Shown one piece after another: positions 47,101 to 57,900 of a DNA stretch of 64,000 nt (within the stretch, counting starts at the first letter, position 1; the number at the start of each line of letters is the position of its first letter). The stretch covers positions 186,001-250,000 of the forward strand of contig JAUJYZ010001369.1 of the NCBI GenBank assembly GCA_033675265.1. The letters are read 5' to 3'. The translations under genes and the position numbers were made by a program. Under the pieces are notes generated by a model that was not told the origin of the DNA, ran no database searches, and saw only the letters and a program-made list of their open reading frames with translations. This DNA is from Actinostola sp. cb2023. Its lineage: Eukaryota; Cnidaria; Anthozoa; Actiniaria; Actinostolidae.

Positions 47101-48933
47101 GTAATCTACGAGTTATAGGGAGGCCAAGTAGCATGAACGCAATCAAGGGTTATGTAATCCACGAGTTATAGGGAGGCCAAGTAGCATGAACGCAATCAAG
47201 GGTTATGTAATCCACGAGTTATAGGGAGGCCAAGTAGCATGAACGCAATCAAGGGTTATGTAATCCACGAGTTATAGGGAGGCCAAGTAGCATGAGCGCA
47301 AACAAGGGTTATGTAATCTACGAGTTATAAGAATGACATTGGGAGAAATTTGGGATCATTCACCGCTGAAGTATATCGCAGGCTCAACTTTTTGGGAAGG
47401 GATACGTCGTAATCCACGAGTTGGCCAACGGCTGCCTTTGATTTACCCCAGAATTCAGTTGGGGTCAAAGCGGCTCATTTATTTTGCAGAATACACTCTT
47501 CTCAGTGGAAGAGAATAATACACTCTTGTCGTAGTGGCATGAGATTAGGAGATCGGCCGGACGAACTGCCAGTTATGGAAAAGAAAAGGTAACTGCGCAG
47601 AACGGCGACCGGGAGTAGCAAGACCTGTGTGACAGGGTATAGATGTACGATAGCAGTTGTGGTAAAAAGGTGACGAGTCGGGAGTGGTCATCTCATTTAT
47701 ACTCGAGAGTGAGACCGCTGACAATAAGGTTATTTGATCAACGAAGCTTTTATGCACTTTAGGTCCGCCCCCTGCAGATACTCCCGAGAGCAAGGGACAT
47801 AATACCATCCCTCCCCTCGACACCTAGTGATTTACGTACCCTTTTGTATCATAACAGCTGCTCGTTTCTGCCTGTTAGCAAGCCTATTCCTGTACCTCCA
47901 CCAGCAGCACTGTATCGTGAATGCAGAGTGGGACAGACAACGTCCTCGTACCTTCTCGAGCTCCTCGATCTATCAAAGTAAGTCAGTTATTGTCATAGAG
48001 GAAATGACATGGCCGCGCGGAGATACGGAATTGATCTTCTCATGTTGAGAAATATACACCTATTCCAATAATCGTTGTCCGCGCCGAAAGCAACAAGCAA
48101 GAAGCTGACGACCGCAAAGGGCATTGGGACTTTCTCCTTATTCATTTATTCATCCGTAGACATTTTGACAACATGCATTTTCAAATGGCCGAATAGTTGC
48201 AAATGATTGCTATTCAACGCTCGTAGGGATAACTACTCAAGTACCACGGATAAATTAATTAATTAGGAGATTCCCAAAGTCCTTTGCGGTCGTCAGCTTC
48301 TTAATGCTTGTTGCTTTCGGCCCGGACAACGATATTTGGAATAGGTGTATCTCACGAGTGCAGCGAGCGAGTGCGATATTTCTCAACATGAGAAGATAAA
48401 TTCCGTATCTCCAAGCGGCCATGTAATTTACTTTTTATCATATAACAATCAGTGGTAGAAAACACAGATTTTCTCTTTTTCGAAAAACGATATCTCCATG
48501 CACATGTGAAGATATATTAGCAATGATATCACCACTGGCCACTGGTAGCGGTGTTGATATGGGTTTTACGATGTTGCTATCAGCCAGCATACCACTGATT
48601 GCTATATGATAAAACTGTGATGGTGGCATATCAAGTTCATATTCTAGTATACTCAAGTAATAGAGAAGAGAACAGATTTGATGAAGAAAAATGATATACA
48701 TTTTTTGATGGTACATTTTGATGTTTATGATCACGTTGAGCAACATCTGAATGTCTATTTGTGCTTTTATAACCATCAAGCGAGAGTACAACGCAGAACT
48801 TAACTTGGCCATGTCAGTTAATTAAAATATGTTGACATACCCATGCTCCCTTTCGGTCTGGTCACGTAGGCTTGACGGTCAAGTTCACCGACAACGTTTT
48901 TTGAAATAGGCACGGGCGGATCCAAGGGGGGCC

Positions 48934-48968
<35 letters not shown>

Positions 48969-51900
48969 TGCCTTGAGTTGGGCCCGATACATATTCGCCC
49001 ACGTCTCCCCACCATTTGATGCCCAGAATGGATGGAAATTGCATTTTCGAGCTTCTAGATGTTAACAATAAGTTCAGTTTCACTATCATTGTCAACAATA
49101 CTTTTATTCTCCTTACTTGTCAATTCACAAGTACATTTATAAACCATTACAGTAAAAACACGCGTATAAGATCGCTATATAAGCTAAAAGTACATTATAA
49201 ACCATTACAGTAAAAACACGCGTATAAGATCGCTAAATAGGCTAAAAGTACATTATAAACCATTACAGTAAAAACACGCGTATAAGATCGCTAAATAGGC
49301 TAAAAGTACATTATAAACCATTACAGTAAAAACACGCGTATAAGATCGCTAAATAGGCTAAAAGTTTGGCATTAAAAAGACATTATATAAGAACCTGTTG
49401 ACCCTAAATTGAAACAGGTTCTTATTTGTAAAATTAGGATAAATACAAATATAAACTAAATAAAACCAGTCTGTCAATCAAACTGTATAATATATCTTGT
49501 AATTTTCACTATAAAAGTTTGATATACTGGCTGTACTTGTGACCACACCCATATATTTTTTTAAAATACATTTTATTATCTTCAATACTTATATTACAAT
49601 GCATTACAACACAAAAGGCTTACTTATTTACTAATACTTTCTGTAGTTTTTCGTATTTTCTTACATGTGTATGCAACTTACAGTTTTTTTTGGCTATTTC
49701 ATATTCTATTCTTTCATACTCTAATAATTTCGTTTGAAATCCAACGACATTTGGGATTGTTCCTCTAGTTCTAAAATTATACAAGATATATTTAAATAAC
49801 AAAAATAGAAATTCCTCCATAATATTATTATTTCCTCCTATTATTACGTTTCTTAGATTTAGGTCTGGTAGTGTTATATTTGCTTTTTTGAGCCAGTTTT
49901 TTATATTAACCTAGTTGTTGGACTCAAAAACAAACTTTGTGAAATTTCTTCGACAAAAAAATGAACGATAACATTCCCACTCGAGTAGAGACTAAAGGCT
50001 ATCGTTAATTAAATTTTGCGTTGCACGAGAGTTCAAAGATGGTGTAACCCCCTAGAAAGGTATCGTATACTTGTGTTAGTCGGTAACCTGTTTTAGTGCC
50101 AATTTCTTGGAGAAGCTCAATCCATTCGTTTTTTGAACGGTATCTTCCACAAACAATACTGATCCAGTGTACGCTATGATAGCCGTGTTTCAAGCCATTT
50201 ACTCCAATGTTGTGCTCCATGTCCCCAGGCTCAGGCGAACACACCTCAATGATCAACAATCTTCCACCATCCTTAGTGAAAAGGTCACGGCAATTCCGTA
50301 GAATATCGACTACCATTCCTTGGTGTTCGATAAACATTCCCATGTAGTTTTTGAACATCACAGTATCGGGATTGGCTTGGTGAAATCTTGCTTGATGAAC
50401 TCAATGCGATGCTCTGGAATTCCAAGCGACTGGAAGTTTTTTCGTGCATCGTCGACCACGTCTGGAAGTTCAACGACATACCCTTGGATGTGATCGCAGT
50501 CTTGTTCTTTCAGAATGGATGCAAGGAAGTAGCCTGAACACTGATCCAGCCATGTCAACCAGTCTGTTGCAAGTTGACCAAGGGAAGGCTTTGTAAACGT
50601 TATTGACTCCTTGAGCATCTGGGAGAATTTCAAGGTCCGTAACACACTCCATTGCACAGTGATAGTTCTCGGCAAACTCTCGCCGCCGCTCGTGGCTTCC
50701 AACCAGGTGCACAGACGAGCCTTCAAACATCTTTCCTTTATCATAAGATCGCTTTTCTCTTTCATTCATATACTCGAAGTGAGTCATTCCATGTTCTACA
50801 ACAAATGCTGGTTTATTCTGTCTCACACATTTTGCCAATGATCTCATTGCTGTGAAATGCTCGTCACTACAAAAGTATTCGACCAGGTGCCCGAGACTTG
50901 AACCCTTGTCTTCGTTCTTGGCAAAATGCTTGTTCTCCAGCTCCTTGCCGATTCCCCACTGCGCGAGTACTCTCATCATAGGGTAGAGTTGCTTGCTTGA
51001 TGTGCAGCCCGACTTCGTGGCGATGTCTTCAATGCTGAGAGGAGATTCCTCGCTCCTGCAAAGTAACTCGGGAATTTTGAGTCCAATGATGAGAGTCAGA
51101 CAGCGGTTCTGCCACATTCCATGTAACATAGAAAGAAAGAATGACATGCTGTTCAGAGCTGATTGCTGTTGCTTTAGTTTCCATTTTGCAAATATTAAAA
51201 TGAGAAAAACAGCTAGTTGAAACAGTTGAATGAAGCTCGAGGTCTATATGCTAACAAAATAAAGTAAATTATGCTAAATCTGAACAGCACTAAATGCCAA
51301 CAATACAGGCACAGGCAGCCCAACCATTGCTTTTGAGGCTACTAAATAATTCAAAAAATGATATTTGTGTCTTTTCTTGATGGGTTCCCTGTGGTAAAGC
51401 GCGCGCGCGCAATAAATATGGTGGGTTCCCTGTGCTGAGTAATGTCCTATGTTGGGCTTCCTGTGTGGGTCCTGCGGGATGCGCCCGCAGCAAATGTGTA
51501 TATTGAAACAAGGGATGTAGATGCCACGGTGGGAAATTAAAGACAAAACCACTTGAGCATCCAAAGCAATTGTCGAACACGAAGGGACCAGGGATTTAGC
51601 GTGTGATGCAAATAATTAGCCGAAGACTTTCAAATACATATTTTCGTCTAAACTATTTCGTCAGAAAGTGAATTCAATTTATTCTTGGATGTGGTTTAGT
51701 GGTATCTTGTAATTATCGTTGTGGAGTTTGAAGATTGCTATTCAAAAACAAATTCGCTGAAACTGCATGATGAGCGACAAGACGAGTGAATCAAATTACA
51801 AATAAGACTGGTGAAAGTAAGCGTATTTGTTGTGTCCTGTTACCTAAAATGACTTAAAAATGGATTGTGAATATTTTTTGTGAGTCTGCCGATTTGAAAT

Positions 51901-54900
51901 ATATTAAAAAAACACCTTTACAATTAGTATTTGTTTTAATGGATTCACTGAGCTTATTATTTACACACGCTTCACTGTCAATATAAAGACTAAAGTTGAG
52001 CGAAACTTCAAAGTTCACGGCTTTGTTTTTAAATTCAGTGACCTTCATTTACTGCGCCCCAGTATTATGCATCAGAATCAATCGGCGGAACTTGTTGAAT
52101 TAATCAAATCAAAACTCAAACGAAGAAAACTAACTGTGAGATCCATAAAAGTCAAAAAACTAGTGAAAACTGAAAGCGAAAAGTGCCTAAAAACATCGCT
52201 TTCTGACCTTTGCGTGATTCGCTGACGTGTAAACACGCGTACGTTGCCATCACTTCAAGCAAATCCTGTAAGTTCATCGGGAAAACATCTGAATGACTTA
52301 CGCACGCCTAAAACGAGTTGCTGTATTAAAATTGTGAGTCAGACACAATCGAAATTCCGCCATTTTATTTTTGACGTGAAACCGGAAATGAAACCGCCAT
52401 ACCGGCGTTCTCTGTTGAAATGGCACAGTTTACCCAATATAGAGCATGGACGCTCCTACTTATGCTTCTGAGTTTCAATTGAACTTAAAAAGACTAACTT
52501 TACCTTAATGTGGCTTCCCATAAATCGGTTTGTTTGTAAAAATTGAAAACTAAATGAAAAGTGAAAAAAATGTCTGTAAATACTTGAGCAATAACATTGA
52601 AACTTGTAAGGTATGGCGTTGAAAAATAATGTTAGTTTTTCAACAAATATTGTTTGTACGATCTGTAAATACTTGAAAGTTCGTTATTTCATATTGTTGT
52701 ACGATCGAAGTTCGTCAAGTTCGTGAATTAACATGCTCCTCTTTTTCTTTGGTTCCTTTGTGAAGGTGCCAAAGAACTAATCGTCTTCCAATCTGCAAAT
52801 CTTTGTGACTGGGCGGATGTAGCGACTGCCTTTCATTTGTAGCTCGACGGATCTAATGCGGTGATCTTCGCTCCTGATGACACGTACAATCCGAGCTAAC
52901 GGCCATTGATGCCTGCTGACGTTGTCTTCGATACTGAGAACTAGTTCTCCTTCCTTTGGCTCTTTCTGTTCGAAGTACCATTTGGACCTTTGGATTAGAG
53001 TCGGTAAGTACTCTTTGAGCCATCTTGTCCAGAATGTTTGAGCTGAAATGAGTGCCTGTTGATATACCTTTTGAGTAGTAAGAGATGGTTTGGTGTCAAT
53101 GCTTCGAGATCGTTGGGTTCTTCTACTTGTAAAGATGTCAACGGCCTGCTGTTAAGTGATCCTTCAATTTCAACCAATGCTGTGTGGAGTACATCTGATG
53201 TGTATACTTTGATTTCCAAGCTTCTTAATGCTCTTTTGACACTTCTGACCATTCTTTCAACAGCTCCTGTCTTGTGGGGTGATAATGGTGAACCAAAGTG
53301 CCAATTAATGCCTTTCTTGTGAAGTGTGTTAACCACTTGGTTCATACTCTCTGATATTTCTTTGTCAGCACCAATGAAGGTTGTTCCTCGGTCTGAGTAA
53401 ACATCTGTGCATGTTCCTCTTCTGCTTGTGAATCGTAAGAAGCAGTTGATGAATGCCTCTGACGATAAGCTATATACTAACTCCAAGTGGACTGCTCGGG
53501 TAGCTAAGCATGTGAATAGACATCCCCATCTCTTTTGTGCCACTGCACGGCGTGTTGTGATTCTGTCTTTCACTGTAATTGGTCCAAAGTAGTCACACAT
53601 TACAGCTGTAAAGGGAGACGCACCTGGGGTCACTCGAGCAGGAGGGAGGTCTGCCATTAGTGGTGGTGTTGGCTTTACACGTTCTTTTTTTGCAAGTAAA
53701 GCAGTTCCATATGATAGACTTAATGACTTTCTTACCATTGATGAACCAGAATCTTTGTTGAATTTCATTCAGCACATGTGCAGCTGGTGCATGATGCAAT
53801 GCTTGATGTAGTTGTCTGATCATCAATTCTGCTAGATGTGACTTTCCTTGCATTATGATTGGATATTTGGATGTGTATGGAAGTGACGAGTGTCGCAGCC
53901 GACCTTTAGCACGGATTATACCATTCTCATCGATGTAAGGTACCAATCGTTTGAGGGGTGATTTCTGTGAGACTTCTTTATTCTTGATGAGGCTTTCATA
54001 TTCTTCTTTGAATAGTTCCTGTTGATGTTGTCTTATTAGTACCCTTTCTGCTTGATCCAATTCTGTGCTTTCTAATGTAGAATTGTGGTTCTTTGATCTC
54101 CATCGCATAATTCTTGCAAGGACTCTCAGGGCTTTACTCAAAGTAGAATACTTTATAACATCATACCTTGGTGTGGTAGACTCCTGCGTTGTTAGACATT
54201 GCTTGCGGATTTCTTTCTTTTCATCTGTGAGCTCCTCCTTGTGAGGGAGGCACGGCCATGTTGATTCAGGCTTAGATATAAAACTTGGGCCCTTTTGCCA
54301 TCTTGAATCTGGTCCTAGCTTGTCGGGTGTTAAACCTCTTGAACCGTCATCAGCTACGTTATCTTTAGTTGGGCAATATCTTACTTCTACTTTGCAACCA
54401 TCATTCTCTAGTTGCTTGAACTCATGTTGTATGTCTACAATTCTGTGGGCTACATAATCCTTGTATTTACTACTTGGTTGTTCTACCCAGTAATATACTA
54501 TCATGGAATCTGTGAACAATGTTACCTTGTTGATGGGTATGTTCATCTCTTTCAGTGTTGTCTTCACCAACTTGACTGACATTAGGAATGCGTCCAGCTC
54601 CAATCTTGGGATTGATCTTGTTTCTTGTGGTGACAACTTTGTTCTTGCAATATTTATTTGTGTATCAATGTTGCCATCTTCATACACAGTTCTGATGTAG
54701 TTGACAGCACATTTGGCTTTCTTAGATGCATCAGAGAATGAAACTAAACTGGACTCACCATTCTCTTGTCTTGATCTGAATGGACGTGGGATTTCTGTAC
54801 CTTGAATCTGCAGAAGTTCTTCTTCCCATGAACGCCACTTGGTCAGTAGAGGGTCTGTAACAAGACTGTCCCAGTGCAACTTCTGTGTGAATGATTCCCT

Positions 54901-57900
54901 TTGGAGGTTTCGTCCTCTAATGATGAATGGGCTGAGATGTCCCAATGGGTCCCATATGGAGGCTATTCGACTGAGAAACTCTCTTGGTGTAGAGGCTGGA
55001 TTCTTGGGTGAAATTGTGGCAATAAAGCAATCTTTGTCTGGGTCGTAAACAGAGCCAAGGGTTCTTGTCCTGGTAGTTGATTGGTTGTCAAAGCTCTTGA
55101 GGCCTTTGTACTGATCATCAGGTGGGACTGTTTGTAGCACAACCTTGTCATTAGACATCCACTTTGTTAGCTTGAAGCTTCCTTTTCCTAGTAGCTGAGT
55201 TAGATCTGTAACCAACTCTTTTGCTTGATCTTGGTTGTCAACTGATGTAAGGCAGTCATCAACATAGAAACTTTTGTCAGCTATTTCAGCAGCAAGTGGA
55301 TATTCTTTGATGTTATCTTCACAGCATTTCTTGATGGTGTAATTTGCACAGCAGGGTGCCGAACGCTCTCCAAGTGGACGTCTTACACACTTGTAGGTCT
55401 CGATAGGCTGATCGCTTGACTCTCTGAATAAGAATCTTAATGACTTCTCGTCTTCAGATTTGACCTGCATTTGCAGAAACATGTCAGAAACATCTGCTGC
55501 AAGACAGATGTTTCCAGTTCTAAATCTTGTCAGTACTCCAGTCAAGGAATTTAGAAGGTCTGGACCATTATAGATTCTGTCATTTAATGACTGACCTTGA
55601 TATCTGCTAGAGAAGTTGAAGACTCTTCTGACTTTGTCTGGCTTGTGTTGATGGACTACTGGATGGTGTACAATGTACTGGTCTCTTTGATGTTCTTTCT
55701 TTAGATCTTCTTCTGAAACTTTCTTTATGAATCCCTTTTCTAGATCTGTGTTGAGGGTCTTGATGTATGCTGATTTGAGCTTTTCATCCTTGTCAAGACG
55801 TTTCTCCAGATGCAACCATTGCTTTTCTGCTTGAACTCTGTTGTCTGGAAGTGGTTCTGAATTGTTCTTCCACAGAATGGGGACCACGTACCGATCTTCT
55901 CCTTCAAGCTTTTGGGTTTGGGACTTGAGAATGTTTGAAGCAATCTCATCTTCATGCGACTGGATCTTCTGTTGTTGATGAAGGGGCTCCAACTCCAGCT
56001 GGAACCAATCTGACATTTGCTTGTCCAGAGATTCTGTTGATGTACATGCTGTGTATGATGTGTAAGTATATCTCTGACTAGGAGTATTTGCAAACACCGT
56101 CCAACCTAGTCGAGTGTTGATGGCTATCGGTTCGGTATGATTACCTTCTCTTACTTGGAATGACCTGATGAGGAATCCATGATCACATCCTATTATCATA
56201 TCTACATCACCTGTACTTTGCAGTGGTAGATCTTGTAGATGTTGGAACTTGAATTTCTCTTTCGACCAATCTGTCTGGTTGGTAAGCTTGGGAAAGTTGC
56301 CGTTGTTTCTCACGAATACTTTGTTCAGAGAATATTCCTTTCGACGATTTCCTTTACCTTTACTTGATTGGACTTTGACATGTTTCAGGACTGTGACTTT
56401 TTCTCTTGTGTCGCTATTTATTCCTGAGAGTATGATTGTATCTTTGGGACCTGTTAATCCCAGGGAACTTGCTAGGTTTTCGGTCATGAATGTGGTGTCA
56501 GAACCAGTATCGATGAGTGCTGTAGTCTTCTTGTAACCTTTAGGGCCAGTTACTGTGATGTTTACCAGGGGTAAACTTGTTGACTTTGTTTCTGGTGACT
56601 TCACCGAGTATGATTGTGCTGATGCAGATGGCTTTGGAATTTCTTTGATACTTGATTCCTGATTATTGGGTTTATTAAATGTAGCTGTTTGACCTTGGCT
56701 GCTTGATGACTTTCTGTATGCGATAACTGTGTCATGGGCTAAGGTATGGTGCTTTCCATTACAGGTTTCACAGACAATACGGTAATTGCATTTTCCATGT
56801 CTTGATTGCAAACAGATCCAGCATAATTTGTTTGTAGTGAAGAACTCTGTGCGCTCACTTGTTGACATGGACTTTAGCTTGATGCATTCTCGAGTATAGT
56901 GTCAACTGTTAGGATGCATAATGCAGAGTGGTCCTTGTTTTACTTCTCCTACCATTGTAGTGTTGTTTCTTTTCTCTTCTGATCTGTAAGAGTGGACTTT
57001 TTCAATGATGAAGGTTTCTTGTTCTAACCAGAAGTGCAGATCTTCTAAGGTCGGTCTGAATTTCTTTGAGCAGACATCTCTTTCCCACTTGATCCTCATG
57101 GAAATGGGTAGTTTCTCCAACACTTGGAGCACGTTGGATCCTGCTAGTAGATCAGTTGTTAGATTTAGGGACTTGTACGTGGCGACCACTGTCGACAGGG
57201 TATCTGTGAGGGAACGTAGCGATGATGGGATTTTACTGTCTACCTTGTGGTGCTCTTTCAGTTTGATTTCATTCAAGGTGATAATATGACTTACTTGGCC
57301 AAATCTTCTTTGTAGAATGTCCATGGCTTCATCATAGTGATCACTTCCAGGTAGAAATCCTCTCAATGCTGCTTCGGCTTTTCCATCTACTGAATCTAGC
57401 AGAATTTGTAGTAATTCTCTCTTACTATAGCACTTGTCTTCTTCTAAAGCAAGGAATCTGGCTTTGAACTGTGCGTACTTTTCTGGGTCTCCACTGAACT
57501 TCTTGATGTTTAATGGTTTCATACGAAGTAGAGTGCGGGCTAATATATTCATTGTAACATCTGTGGCCGTGGGCGCTGTGTTTTCTTGGAATAATCGTTG
57601 AACTCTATCTTCGTTGGTTTCTCTAGGCAAATTACTTAACATATCATCATCAATTACCTGACTTTTATCGTCTTTGTATGTGTGTATGCTTTGTTGAAAC
57701 TCGTTTAGTTCCTTTTCTTTTTCCATTATTTTGCGTTGAGACTCAAGTTCTATGTGGTCGAGTTCCAATTCTTTTGCTCTTTTGTCTAGTTCTTGCTTTT
57801 TCTTTAGATAAAGTAACTCATGCTCTAACCTTTGCCTTTCAGATGACGTCTTGTAACTGCTTTTCCTTGAAGCCTCTGGCGATCCTCAAGACTTTTCACT

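Noticed and set aside
42430..47330. CRISPR-like array
   Set aside because: Units are contiguous with no unique spacers, the genome is eukaryotic and no cas genes are present. It is a satellite.
48438..48812. 124 residue minus-strand ORF as a membrane protein
   Set aside because: AT-rich hydrophobic composition, no homology recalled, and no splice or poly(A) signals; probably intron noise.
56902..57888. Selenocysteine readthrough of the gag TGA codons
   Set aside because: No SECIS-like structure was seen and a retroelement gag is an unlikely selenoprotein; mutation is the simpler explanation.
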